Origin: Siphonodentalium dalli
Lineage: Eukaryota > Mollusca > Scaphopoda > Gadilida > Siphonodentaliidae
DNA length: 64,000 bases
Assembly: GCA_032622095.1 (NCBI GenBank)
Contig: CP136069.1
Span: 32,272,194-32,336,193 of the forward strand
Reading direction: 5' to 3'
Shown in pieces: positions 47,916 to 59,389 of the stretch. The position numbers and the translations under genes were made by a program. The notes beneath the pieces are model-generated. The model was not told where the DNA came from and searched no databases. It saw only the letters and a program-made list of their open reading frames with translations. Position 1 is the stretch's first letter, and each line of letters opens with the position of its first letter.

Positions 47916-49014
47916 AAAGGTTTCAAAATAAAAAAAATACCCTAATTGATTATAACAATATATAAGACAATATCGATATAAAATCAATATTAATTTATAG
48001 AAGGGTTTCCGAACAAGTGTCTTCGACTAATATTTATTATTTTATACCTCGGAAACTATATAACACGTATTTAGGAAGAGATAATCCATCTTTAAAGAAC
48101 ACTTTTACAAAATAACTGACATAACTTAAGATTAACCCACAAGAGGCATATATTTATATTTAGAATATACACTTTAAATGGTGGGTTGGTTTGGTATTTA
48201 ATTTTACAAAGCCAGTCCAATGTATGTATCACCCAAGAGGTCTAACCTCTTATATGGTCATATAAAATGCCATGAATATTTACTCTGGCTAACGTCCGTA
48301 GAGTTCATATTTCACCAGTACAAAACCTGAGAACGTTTGGATATGCTGACAGGGAACAGTATAACATTGAACAACCAAGGCAGTGGATATATTTATTTGT
48401 TATTTATATGTTCCTCCATATTCTACTGCACATTTAGGGGGACGGTCACAGATCGAGATTGCATGCTTTTCTGTGACTTATGTGAGCAGATATCGCAATA
48501 TACATTGAATTAATTATCCAGGAGCAAAATCGCTCCCCAAAGTCACTTAAATCGTGCAATTTCGACTTGGGACCGTCATATGTAGTGAAGTACATTATTA
48601 AGGAACATGTAATAACCAATACATATACCTGCGTTATTTCCTCAACTTGATAAGGTTCTATGCAAACACTACAACATGTGCCCAGGTTTTCATACTGGTG
48701 GAATTTGATCTCTATATGGGCGTAGCCAGAGTATAGAGATTCATGACATGGTCTACATCCCTTGAAGCTATTTTATAAAAAAAAAACCCTTTGCTATAAA
48801 TACTGGGATATACCGCATTCTGTTTGGCGCCCTATCTGTCTGTAAGAACTTTTATTCATTCGTGTTCTGATAACCCTTTCTATACTGAATGGATTATCCC
48901 ATTCAGTCATAAAATGATACATTGGAACGGTCACTTTTTCATTTGGAGGGGCAAATACAGGATGTGTCTGATATGATAAAGTGGAGGATTAAACCATATA
49001 TTGCTCATTTGTAG

Positions 49015-49122
49015 ACACTGGAAAAAAGGTCGCAGGAGAAGGATGCAAAGAGCAAGATGACTGCGGAGCGGGACTCTTCTGCTACACGTGTGGCACAAAA
49101 AACGACCACTACTGTGCGTCCG
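49015..49122 (+). CDS. Cysteine-rich GPI-type protein, exon D
   Basis: Acceptor GCTCATTTGTAG ends at 49014; donor CCG/GTTAGT follows 49122. The 108-base exon is phase 1 to phase 1 and encodes TGKKVAGEGCKEQDDCGAGL, then FCYTCGTKNDHYCAS, with five cysteines. The pattern GxxCxxxxDCxxGLxC is common in short disulphide modules, including those beside PLC-X domains, but no such enzyme domain is seen. The last base plus the start of the next exon gives an alanine codon, joining exon D to the hydrophobic tail. Confidence 0.75.
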
Positions 49123-49309
49123 GTTAGTATAATTCAAATAACTATATTGTAATGAATCCGAAATCCGGATTATTACCAAAAACAATATATGTATATCTGA
49201 ACAAGAACAAACAGTGACATCGCATCGAACAATACAAATATAAAAATATCCATTACTAGTCTACATGTAGTAACTCTAGTTGACCCGACGTTGAAATGTC
49301 GAAAACATG

Positions 49310-49516
49310 CAAGCCTTGAAATAGGGTGTCTGTCATTTGCAGAATGAGGTCCCCAGAGGGTGAATTTAGTGATGCTACCCCGCACAGGACCTCAGCAGAA
49401 TGAGGTTCCCATATGGTGAATGTGGTGATGCTAGCCCGCTATGCGGGGTAGCATAACTAAATTCACCCTCTGGGGAGCTCATTCTGCAAATGACAGACAC
49501 CCTATTTCAAGGCTTG
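49310..49516. mobile_element. Foldback MITE with CAAGCCTTGAAATAG ends, copy 1
   Basis: Arms CAAGCCTTGAAATAGGGTGT and TCATTTGCAGAATGAGGTCC pair with the inverse at the right end. The centre has a GCTACCCCGC / GCGGGGTAGC hairpin and an internal partial duplication. A second copy is at 61999-62149 and a fragment at 63437-63499. Confidence 0.88.
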
Positions 49517-49927
49517 AAAACATGTGGAACACTCTGATGTGGACATTTAGTTGGAATAGATAACACTCGTATTCTCAAAGTATTATTATCGTAAATTCTA
49601 TACCAAAATGAGCATCACTAACCGTCATTCCCAAACAACGATTATAAGCATGGCTCACATAGACATGGATTATAAGCATGGCTCACATTATCGGAATATT
49701 GGACATGTGTTTATCGCGATTAATTCGTCCCACCGTTAAAGAAGTATTTATTCACAAATGCGTGTTCTCAGACGTCATATATTTTTAATTTTAAATTGTA
49801 TAATCGAGATGGTTGTAATTCTCGACAACAGTATATGATTGTTAAATGCTTGCAGATTGGATAATGCATGAGTACTCACCGATCAAGGTGTGCTGATTCA
49901 TAACATTGGCACACAGTTTGTCTCTAA

Positions 49928-50403
49928 GGGTCCATTCATACACTGGCAAGTTTGCAAGGTATGGTTTTCTGCATGGCATTTCATCGTAGAAAACGATATG
50001 GTACCAGAATATGAAGGGAAACAAAACTATGAAATACATCTGTACCACAGCTAACTACAGTAATGCTCTAAGTAATCGACTCTTTAACCACAGCAGAATT
50101 ATGGGTAACTTTTCAGTAATTTGGTCGGAAATATGGCTTGTTGCTATTCATCGGAAAGCTCTTCGGGAGAGCTTTCCGATGAATGGCAACAAGCCATATT
50201 TCCGACTAAATCCTGAAAAGTTACCCATAATTCTGCTGTGGCTAAAGATTCGATTACTTAGAGCATTACTGTATGTGCGAAGTAAAATATGCTTAGTACC
50301 ATGCACCTGTATCGATTCTACAGTCCGTTCATATTATGGCACCATGTGGTTTTCTATGACGAAATGCCTGCAAACCCATACTGACCAGCGTATGAATGTA
50401 CCC
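49928..50403. mobile_element. Harbinger-like MITE, copy 2, carrying a nested MITE
   Basis: GGGTCCATTCATACACTGGC at the left and GCGTATGAATGTACCC at the right; relative of 44803-45216. The middle is split by the Tc1/mariner-like MITE at 50058-50271. Confidence 0.75.
50058..50271. mobile_element. Tc1/mariner-like MITE, copy 2, near-perfect hairpin
   Basis: TA-flanked on both sides (50056-50057 and 50272-50273). CAGTAATGCTCTAAGTAATC pairs with GATTACTTAGAGCATTACTG. The arms continue through ATTATGGGTAACTTTTCAG and GGAAAGCTCT to the centre, so the 214-bp element is almost wholly palindromic. Confidence 0.9.
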
Positions 50404-50704
50404 AACCCCAGTTGTCACACCTCTGGTTTGCAGACAGTTTACCACATTTGTTCCAATTCACGTTGCCTCAGACTTGAAAATTCTTACTGTCAGGGACGTT
50501 CCAACAAGGAGGGTCTGGATTACCCCAGTCTGGGTGAACGTCGACTCTATATTTGAAATATAGAGTCTGGAGCTTATGTAGCCAAAACCATTTCTATTCA
50601 GCGAAAAGCTTCCCCAAAATGACGTCACGGATTAAAAAAAATACATCGATGATTGACAGGTGTCCCCACGTGTTATTTGTTGTGCTTCGCAATAGCAATG
50701 GCCT

Positions 50705-50863
50705 GTGTCGCGACATAAACTTACAGCAGATAATATTTGTCGTGTGTGCGACTATTCTTTTTCGGGAGATGAACTCGCTGCATCAACCGGAAAGCTGCAT
50801 CCGAGAGCAAAAAATAAGGTCGTCATCAAAAATGATGCTTTAGAACTATTTAAAAGCATAAAA
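50705..50863 (+). CDS. Possible exon with a CxxC zinc-ribbon-like motif
   Basis: The open frame encodes ICRVCDYSFSGDELAASTGK and then KVVIKNDALELFKSIK, followed by a consensus donor (AAAA/GTAAGTC). An acceptor-like CTTACAG sits at 50724-50730. No in-frame ATG precedes it and no continuation was found. It could be one exon of a gene, a piece of a transposon gene, or chance. I do not recognise a family. Confidence 0.22.
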
Positions 50864-51336
50864 GTAAGTCATTTCCTCGGTGTTAACTTTCATATGACTT
50901 TTTTACGACAAATAATTTGATTTGCAAACCATGGTACAATAAAGTAAATCAAATACACGGACATGAGTGAGTTCTATTTATATTTATGGGAGGCCAAGTT
51001 GGTACCACGCGCAGGCCTATCTATCAGGTCTAGCACATCCTTCAAATTAATCCGAATATATAATTTCGAAGCCATTGTTGTCTCTGTTGTATTTGCAAGC
51101 ATCGCTTTCGATCGGAGAAATTCCGCTCTGTTACTATATTTAGAGGTGACATTATGGGAGTCTCCGCCCACTAACACTTGTTTATTAACCCATACGGTTT
51201 CATTGGACGGAAAATAATTTACGCAATCAATCAGATTACGGAATCCCGAGGACTTGGAAATGAGATAGCGATGTTATCCGTCAGACCTTATATTCAATGT
51301 TGTAATGAATATTTAGGTATGAGTTTACTCAGACTG

Positions 51337-51660
51337 GGATTACCCCACCCCATAACTATATCCGAGGCAACACAAACCGTTATATTTACTGGATTACCCC
51401 ACCCATTAACTATATCCGAGGCAACACAAACCGTTATATTTACTGGATTACCCCACCCCATAACTATATCCGAGGCAACACAAACCGTTATATTTACAGG
51501 ATTACCCCACCCCATAACTATATCCGAGGCAACACAAACCGTTATATTTACTGGATTACCCCACCCCATAACTATATCCGAGGCAACACAAACCGTTATA
51601 TTTACTGGATTACCCCACCCCATAACTATATCCGAGGCAACACAAACCGTTATATTTACT
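51337..51660 (+). repeat. 54-bp tandem array, exactly six units
   Basis: The unit GGATTACCCCACCCCATAAC (continuing to TTATATTTACT) is 54 bp and six copies give 324 bp with only a couple of mismatches. Because 54 is divisible by three, the array is open in frame on both strands: + strand frame 51178-51678 repeats an 18-residue unit (GLPHPITISEATQTVIFT), and - strand frame 51294-51665 repeats GNPVNITVCVASDIVMGW. No start context, signal peptide or domain supports translation, so I treat it as a young minisatellite. Confidence 0.92.
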
Positions 51661-52003
51661 GGCAACCGATTCCGTTAGTGGCTTGTGTTTCTGGCTCATA
51701 ATACTAACCTGCTCTAATTTGATAATTATCAGCGGAAAAGAATTAATATTGCTAACAATGTGGTAACAATTTAAGTAATTTGAGTAACGCGATGCTGCAC
51801 AGAAAGCTATATAAAGGTAGTGGCAACCTTGTTACTCCACTTGACACATAGTTTAAATTGTTCCTATGTAAAACGAGCTCGTTATCATTGTAAATATGTG
51901 TTAATTGTTTTTTTTTTACCGAACTTCTTAACAAAATACAGCAAATGTTCATTAATCTTCTCTTCATGCTCCGTGTGTCTTTCTCGTCAGGCAATTCTTC
52001 AAG

Positions 52004-52100
52004 GATTGTCCACTTATAAATGGACAATCGGTACCTAAAATGGTCATTAATAAATGGACAATCCAACCACGCGTGGCACGCGAGCTTGGGATTGTCCACT
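52004..52100 (+). repeat. 97-bp unit, left member of an inverted pair
   Basis: Carries GATTGTCCACTTATAAATGG, CGGTACCTAAAATGGTCATT and CACGCGAGCTTGGGATTGTC. The inverse copy is at 53868-53964. Each copy also begins and ends with ATTGTCCACT-type words. Confidence 0.85.
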
Positions 52101-52415
52101 AAATGAAGACATGTTTTGTTAATCCTGCATGAAGGGCAATAACTCTATAAATAATGTTAATTTGCTAAATAACGGTGATTTGTATGAGAAGAAGTGTTTT
52201 TGACGAAATAACGGAGAGATTTGAAGAAGAGATTTGACGAAATAACGGAAATATTCGAAGAAGTGTTTTTAAAGAGCGTACCCCAAACCTCCCCCAACCC
52301 CACCCACCCAAGGGAAGAATTTGACTTATATTTCACAAAAGTTGATCTGTTGTGGTGTTGCAAATTTCTCATACAAATCTCTGTCATTTAGTAAAGTACA
52401 TTCTTTATAGAGTTA

Positions 52416-53805
52416 GGGCGCGTACACATGAAGCTGCAAGAAAATATCTGCAAGAAAATGTCAGGTACAATTGTACTCTGATATTTTCTTGCTGCAAAGA
52501 TTACGCCCGTGAGAAAGCGGCGGGTTAGTTGACGTTGATTGAGCTCAATGTGACTAGTGTTATAGTCGTGTTTGTTGAAGTGAATTACTGCGGACAAACA
52601 ACCTATAGTCCATATCGAATATTCATAGAGTTATAAAGTGCTACTGAAAATTTTAAATGCCACCTATTTTAACGAGAAAGGAACGAGCCCTCTATGCATA
52701 CAGTCCAAATTAAAGTAAAACAACTAAATCAAGGCATGTGAGGTACCAAATTATAAAGCATCCCCATACACGTAGAGGGTTTCCATTCGGGGGTGTCCAC
52801 GTTGGGAAATTCTAACTGCACCCACCCCCCTTGAATCAGAATCATACCAAACACAAGTTTTCCATAATTCCATTTGCACCCCCCCCTTGCACCCCAGTGC
52901 TCTTAGGCCTAATATTAGACCACGGTTCGGCCGGCCCGGTGTGCGAAAAGTTTGTAATCTGAACAAGAAAATCGCAAAATCCTACCATCTAGACTTAGCT
53001 CAATCATTCCTAGAGTTGGAAAGTTCAAACCTGACACCCCACTTAGGTTGGAAAATTTACATCTGATGACAATTCCAATGACAATGTTGACCAAATGTAT
53101 GACAATATTGTTTTCTTAAATTAACTAGCAGTTTTTGACTTTTGACTCAGGCTGGTCACGGGTGAGGGACCAGGACACAAGCTTTCAAAGTGTTGGAAAT
53201 TTCCAACCTGTCACCCCACTGAGGTTGGAAAGTTTCCAACTGATGACCATTTCAGACCCTTTTTTTTACCAAAAATAGGAAAATATGCAAATATTGGTCC
53301 AAAAACAATTAATTCCCTCAAGAATTTAAACAAAAATCAAACTACAAGAACATTTTCAACCTATTGTTGCTGTGAAATTTCCAACTAATGTTTTGGCAGG
53401 TATGAAATGTCCAACTGTTGAAAATATTGACCAAAGTTGGGGGTGATACACACCCCAAGACCCCCCGTCGCCACGTCTCTGTACACTACACACGTATATA
53501 CATGTATATATAATACATCAGCGGTTCTGACAACCAATGTAAAATGTAAATTCGTAGTATGTTGAAACAGACGATACTATTGATGGATCATAACTCGAGT
53601 GCTTGAATTGTCACGATCATATCCCTGAGAGATTAGTTAACGGATACCGATGGCCACCTATCAAGGTGAACACATATCACCAATTGGCGATAAAATATCA
53701 GCGCGCTGCCTTCGTCTGATATTTTCCGGTATTATTTATTTCATTGGTCAAGTAAGTCACATGGGGCATACCTGATATTTTCTTGCTGGCCATGTGTACG
53801 CGCCC
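52416..53805. mobile_element. Harbinger-like MITE, 1.39 kb, TTA duplication
   Basis: Flanked by TTA at 52413-52415 and 53806-53808. The ends are GGGCGCGTACACATGAAGCT and GGCCATGTGTACGCGCCC, each followed inward by GATATTTTCTTGC-type words. A TTA/TAA duplication with a G-rich terminus fits PIF/Harbinger. The interior has repeated AGTTGGAAANTT/CCAACCTG words (53000-53420) and C-rich stretches, but no transposase. Confidence 0.85.
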
Positions 53806-53867
53806 TTAATACCCTTCAGATTTAATATGAAGCTAACATGCAGGATTATCGATGTATATCGTGATTT

Positions 53868-53964
53868 AGTGGACAATCGCAAGCTCGCGTGCCACTCGTG
53901 GTCGGATTGTCCATTTATTAATGACCATTTTAGGTACCGATTGTCCATTTATAAGTGGACAATC
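53868..53964 (-). repeat. 97-bp unit, right member of the inverted pair
   Basis: Near-identical reverse complement of 52004-52100. Starts AGTGGACAATCGCAAGCTCG and ends ATAAGTGGACAATC. Confidence 0.85.
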
Positions 53965-54133
53965 TTATGCGCATTAGGTGTCCTCGTACGCAATATAATT
54001 GTCTTCCACTTCTCACTGACCAGTATATGTACACTGTTATTTTCTGAGGAGATGGCTTTATTTAGGCATTTAATAATTGTCACCAAATCATTTCCTCCCT
54101 TCAAGTCTTTATATACATAATTGTGTCATGTTT

Positions 54134-54539
54134 AAATGTACTCAATCCGATCAGATTTATTAGAATCGATTTATTACAATAAAATAATGCTAACCACTGT
54201 CAACTATGGTATCAAATTTCCCAAAACTTGTTATTTATCAACATTTTGTTCGACAAAATATGGCCGTTTTATCACTAAAGTATCACGAAATTTGACTGTA
54301 TTACCACTTGATTTTAGAGTTATCCGTCTTCATCCGCAATTTTGTCCGATACCCTCCGTTTGACCACATATTCTGGGCCACATATTATTACACATCTCGA
54401 GAAATAACAAACTTTAAAAATCGATATCTGATCACTCTGAGCTTTGATGGGTGGGTTCCTCGACTCGAATCAAATATTTTTTACCCCCGAAGCCAAAGAA
54501 ATAGTAATGTAGGAGCGTCTGATCGGATTGAGTACTTTT
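54134..54539 (+). mobile_element. MITE with AAANGTACTCAATCCGATC ends, copy 1
   Basis: The left end AAATGTACTCAATCCGATCA and right end TGATCGGATTGAGTACTTT are inverted repeats. The body matches 58096-58494 (TTGATTTTAGAGTTATCC, TCTTCATCCGCAATTT, TCTGATCACTCTGA, TTTGATGGGT). Confidence 0.82.
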
Positions 54540-55021
54540 AATAATCACAATAATATGTTGCGATCATTTTTCTTTGTACACACACTTAAGTCTCGGCTCC
54601 TGAACTCTATTCCCGTTGATATTACTATTACTGATGAAAATAACAATGACGCATTGACTGAAATAATTTCATATCCACGTCAGTTAGCAAAATTCCTTTT
54701 TGATGCCTTTATGAAAAGACAAAAATTGTCTCTATAAATAATTATTGGAATGGTAAACTCCATATTGTATATAATTGCTAATGATAACTCTCATGATATA
54801 TATGTGTTTTCCCGATATATAGATACGGATGAACGATAATCCCAAGAATTTTGAATGCAATGCCTCTGAACATAACATTGCACGCATGCAATTACATACT
54901 ATAAGCGTGACTTATAGGCCCCACGTGGCCGGGTGCAATATCATTATTTGTTTATGTAATATATTTATGTGTTGTAGATGCACATGTCACGTTAATACAA
55001 GATTAGCTCTCTCTCTTTCAG

Positions 55022-55095
55022 CCGGGCGTGTCATCTTTGGGAGCCTCGGGTTGATCGCGGCGATGGTTGCGCTGACAATTGGATCCAGTCTCTGA
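55022..55095 (+). CDS. Cysteine-rich GPI-type protein, last exon E: hydrophobic tail
   Basis: A strong acceptor with a long pyrimidine tract (CTCTCTCTCTTTCAG) ends at 55021. The phase-1 exon reads GRVIFGSLGLIAAMVALTIG, then SSL and TGA at 55093-55095. Small residues (Ser-Ala-Gly) at the junction with exon D are followed by about 18 hydrophobic residues and an immediate stop. That is the layout of a GPI-attachment signal; a single-pass membrane anchor with almost no cytoplasmic part is the alternative. The protein would then be on the outer cell surface. A GTGAGA just after the stop could be a 3' UTR splice donor. Confidence 0.72.
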
Positions 55096-55262
55096 ACTCG
55101 GTGAGATTTATGGACATTCAGTTATATGTTACCAGGGACGTACCGACTTGGGTTCGGGTGTTTCGTCCCCGTCTTTGACCAACCTGCTCAACAATCTGCA
55201 ATAGTTGGAAATTTCACACATGTACATGTCAATGCTTTTTCGCTAGCGTATGGTCATATTAA

Positions 55263-55512
55263 CCCTTTCGATACCAAATCATCACCGATGAGTACAGATA
55301 TCCCATAGGAAGTGTTCAGATAATAAGTTCAACAAATGGTCGTGTGTTGAACTTATTATCTAAACATTTCCCTCGGTACATAGGACTTCTTCCGCATTTT
55401 TATTTATCTGTGGTTTACTTTATAACCTTAACGTCCCTCTAAATCAATAATAGACCATTCCGATGTACACTTTTTTAACTGACTGGAATAATCCATTTAG
55501 TATAAAAAGGGT
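55263..55512. mobile_element. piggyBac-like MITE, third type
   Basis: Flanked by TTAA at 55259-55262 and 55513-55516. The ends CCCTTTCGATACCAAAT and ATTTAGTATAAAAAGGGT are imperfect inverted repeats. Contains a short perfect hairpin, CAGATAATAAGTTCAACA, at 55319-55368. A related right half is at about 48871-48945 (AACCCTTTCTATACTGAATG). Confidence 0.72.
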
Positions 55513-56154
55513 TTAATTGTCCTGATAGTTTGATTTTCCACCAAGTATTAGTGTGAAAGCTTGTCTTAGATAAAACATATAAACAATTATCCAACTTTCT
55601 GTCAAACGTTCGGACTCAAGTGGCTATCACTTATGCATCATTCATCCTGGTGAATTGTTTGATGATAGTATCATAGGAACAATATAACTAACATACTGTG
55701 TGCCGCAGCTTTCGGCTGTCACGGACTTTATCAACGCTACAACACAGTTGTTGTCTATATAATTAGAGGCTAAAGTCATTAATGAGCCCAGCTTGCTGCA
55801 ATGAAAATGCTGTGGCCATCCTAAGTGTGATATCCGCGCAAACTTTCAGTGTTAATTTGTCTATATTGAAACAACATTCTTGCTGTTAAATAATAACGTA
55901 CTGAAATTTCTATTTTCGCCATGGTGTTGGTAATTCATCCATGATTATAACACTGTTTCTCATTTTGCGCGACACTTGTCACAGTTAACGGCGAAAAGAA
56001 TGTCTTTTTGCTGGTCTATTGCATAGCGTAAGAACAAGCGCTGTTGAACAATTTAAACTACATCTGCAGATGCCTCGTCTCCTCCTATCAAGTATAAACC
56101 GTATGCTCATCCCACTAGTAAATATGGGTGGAATGCTCAGTATACATTAAAGAG

Positions 56155-56592
56155 CCTATGCCAATGCATTCTCTTATATATGCGAGGCGACCTATGGTCG
56201 ACTCGCATAAAAAGATAATGCATTGGCCTAACAATTTGTTATGATTTTGTATGAATTTCTCTTACATTCGTTAACAATTTTTATCATTTTTTATCATTTT
56301 TATCATTTTTCTTACATTGTTTAACAATTTTTATAATTTTTTAAATAGTTTTTTTCTTACACTCTATAACAGTTTTTATCATTTTTTTCTTATGTCTTTA
56401 ACAATTTTATCATTTTTTATCATTATTTCTGACATTCTTCAACAATTTGTTATCATTTTTTTCATTTTTTCTTTCATTCTTTAACAATTATAAAAGACAC
56501 TATAAAATTTGTTAGGCCAGTGTAATCTCTTATATATGCGAAGCGACCTATGGTCGACTCGCATATATAAGAGAATGCATTAGCACAGGGTT
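56155..56592. repeat. Paired CCAATGCATTCTCTT hairpins with T-rich spacer
   Basis: Hairpins at 56159-56227 and 56514-56589 bracket a T-rich spacer with repeated TTAACAATTTTTATCATTTT. The layout is the same as inside the piggyBac-like MITEs, but the outer TTAA-flanked ends are not evident here. Confidence 0.8.
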
Positions 56593-56954
56593 TTCTGGTG
56601 ACCGTGTGTTGTCGCCCACAATATACGGACAGTGGTAATAACACTCCGCCTCGAATTACAGTACTATAGGGCAAAGCGTACAAATAATCACTTCCGGTCA
56701 TGCACATTAACTGAGCAACGCGTACAAATAATCACTTCCGTTCATGCGCATTAACAGAGCACAGCTAGATGACAATGTAGTGACACGTTGAGATAATAAG
56801 CTTTATGACATTTAATTTATTAACCCGTTAATGACGGGAGCTGCGCTGGTACAGCATTATATATCCTAATTTAAAAAACAAACATACGGCACCATATAAC
56901 CACCTTACAGGGCAGCAACATTTCCACGAATTATAGGCCCACTTAATTTTCGTG

Positions 56955-57440
56955 TCACCGATTATTTTTATATAGTGCCTTGATATGCCGTTTAATAACA
57001 ATATCACAGTGTATAAACCGTACAAACATTAAATCGGAAGTTGCTTTCGAAAAGACGAAAAATGCTATTTTTAGAACGTATTGCAACAGAAATATAACAA
57101 GAACACCACAAAATTCAGGTTTCAAGCGGACACACGATTGCAACACAGCTGTAAACATAAGTATATATTGTACAGAGACATTTCCGATCATAAGCGGGCT
57201 CCATTTGAGCGAAAGACTGTGTTTAATAGATAAAAACGGCATTTGATCACTTCAGAAAAAAAACTTCTCGCAAAAATTCCCTCTTCAAATGTCATTTTAA
57301 CACATAGCCAGCATCTGCCGGAAACCCCACTTTATTGCAACGGAAAGGCCGTTATGCGTACACTATATATAGACATGCCCTTGGTTCCGGTGTATTCACA
57401 ATTTGAAAGTAGAGAGTATTTATTTAGACACACCAGTCGT
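56955..57440 (+). repeat. Long inverted repeat, left arm
   Basis: Pairs with about 59390-59855 reversed. Landmarks are CACTGTGTATAAACCGTACA, TTCGAAAAGACGAAAAATGC, GAACACCACAAAAT, TCTCGCAAAAATTCCCTCTT and GACATGCCCTTGG. Neither arm has a coding frame of note. Confidence 0.8.
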
Positions 57441-58095
57441 CAGTCTACGTACGCATAGTTGTGTACGACGACAATACCAGTTGCGATGTTGTACAGGAAT
57501 CGTACAGTAATGATATGTTCCTTTCGACCCACTTAAACATAAATATGTCTTCGAAATGTCACGTCATTGAACGTATAGGCTCTGCGTGAATCAAATAAGG
57601 TATTCCGATTAACATTTAGCTACTTTTATTCGACTCCGCATGTAACAAAACTGTATTTGGGGGTTGAGGAAATATGTTGTGTTCTGTGATGAAATTGTGT
57701 ATAGGTCAAGGGTGGGGTCTGTAATTGTTTTCCGAACACTGGGCGGGGTGGTGATTGGTTCTACAGCCCTGCTTACACATTTTCCTGGCCCTGTAATTGT
57801 TTTCCTAGAGTCAGTTTTCTTAAAAATAATGGGACAAAAGGTTTTAGGAATTATGTAATAGGTATGCACTTAACCCTTGGTAGGGGGTTTTAGTTAACCA
57901 GCAGTTAATAATGGGGAATGACACCAAGGGGTAATAAAAATGTCAGCTTGCTAAATGTTCAAGGATCTATCAATGAACATTGGCATGGAAAGGCTCATAT
58001 ATAAATAGTTCTATTAAAAATCATTTATTGAACCTGATGTAAATGAAAACATAACACAATAATAGATTCTTCAAATAAATGTAAACTCTTCACGT
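57441..58095. other. Unassigned spacer
   Basis: No gene or repeat recognised. Confidence 0.35.
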
Positions 58096-58494
58096 AAAGG
58101 TACTCAATCCTATTCGATGGTCCCCATATCATCAGATTCCAACAACAACAATTTTTTTTTAAATGCCGCTTCAGTTTTTAGAATCGAGTAATTGTCCAAA
58201 ACTAATCACAGTCAACTATAGTATGCAATTGCCCAAAACATGTTATTGTCAAATATCTGACACAAAAAAGTCACTTGATTTTAGAGTTATCCATCTTCAT
58301 CCGCAATTTGTTCAGAGAAGTCTTCTCGTCGACTATTTACTGGGCCACTTAAAATTAAAACAATATAATTCAAACATCGAGATCTGATCACTCTGAACTT
58401 TGATGGGTCGGTTCCTCGACTTGAATCAAATATCTTTTACCGCCGATGCCAAGGAAATAGTAATTTGCGAGCGACATTTCGGATTGAGTACGTT
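58096..58494 (+). mobile_element. MITE with AAANGTACTCAATCC ends, copy 2
   Basis: Same orientation and body as 54134-54539; the ends AAAGGTACTCAATCC and GGATTGAGTACGTTT are inverted repeats. Confidence 0.8.
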
Positions 58495-58559
58495 TAACTC
58501 TTCAAATAAAAATAGACTATTAAAAAACTGTAATAAAATAAAACAAATATGTTAAAACA

Positions 58560-59260
58560 AACTTTGACCGATTTCAACGATATTCGATATATGGGTCGAG
58601 GATCACCTATAAATGGGAGCTGTCAAATTTGAATGATTTTTTTATGAAAAATATGGCCACTGGCAGCCATCTTGTATTTTACTCTTTGCATCACTAAATC
58701 ATTTAACACACCATGCAGAGCTAATCCATCATCCGATCATCACCAACCTTTATATGGATCTTCATTGTGACCTCTCGATGGGTGCCTTCGATTTTTCCCC
58801 AAATTGTGTAAAATAAATGGCTGCCATCTTGGATTTTACTCTTTGTATGACCAAACCCTTTAGCACACATTACAGGTCACATTTCTCATCCAATCGTCAC
58901 CGAACTCCATATGGATCTTCGACGTGACCTCTAGATGGGAGCGTCCATTGTTCCCGAAAGTTTGTTTAAAACAAACATGGTCACCTGCAGCCATCTTGGA
59001 TTTAAAATGTCAATCCATCAGCATACCCTACAGCCCACATTTATTGGAGGATTCTTTTGAAACTTTACAGTGCTGTTGGTATATAAAAGTAGGAATGCTT
59101 CTATAATCATGATACGGAACATTGATAGGAAAATATAGATCAGGAAAACTGAGTAAAATAGTCATTTGAAGCAGTTTGGATGGGTGGGTCCCTATCCCAG
59201 AATCGGAAAACGGATGTGGAACGGAACAGTGCCTTCATCTTGTGATTGAAGGTTAATAAT
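58560..59260 (+). repeat. Degenerate tandem repeat, about 170-bp period
   Basis: GCAGCCATCTTG (GCTGCCATCTTGGATTTTAC) recurs near 58664, 58809 and 58988. TATGGATCTTC and GTGACCTCTNGATGGG recur with it. At least three diverged units. Confidence 0.7.
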
Positions 59261-59389
59261 GACCATCGGGAGGCCGAGTATCTCTAATATAGAAACCTAA
59301 TTCATGGGTTCGGCTTTGCACACAAAGTCCATCATCACAACTTGGCGTACATATTTTTGGCAACTAGTGATCATCAACTTAAACAACTA

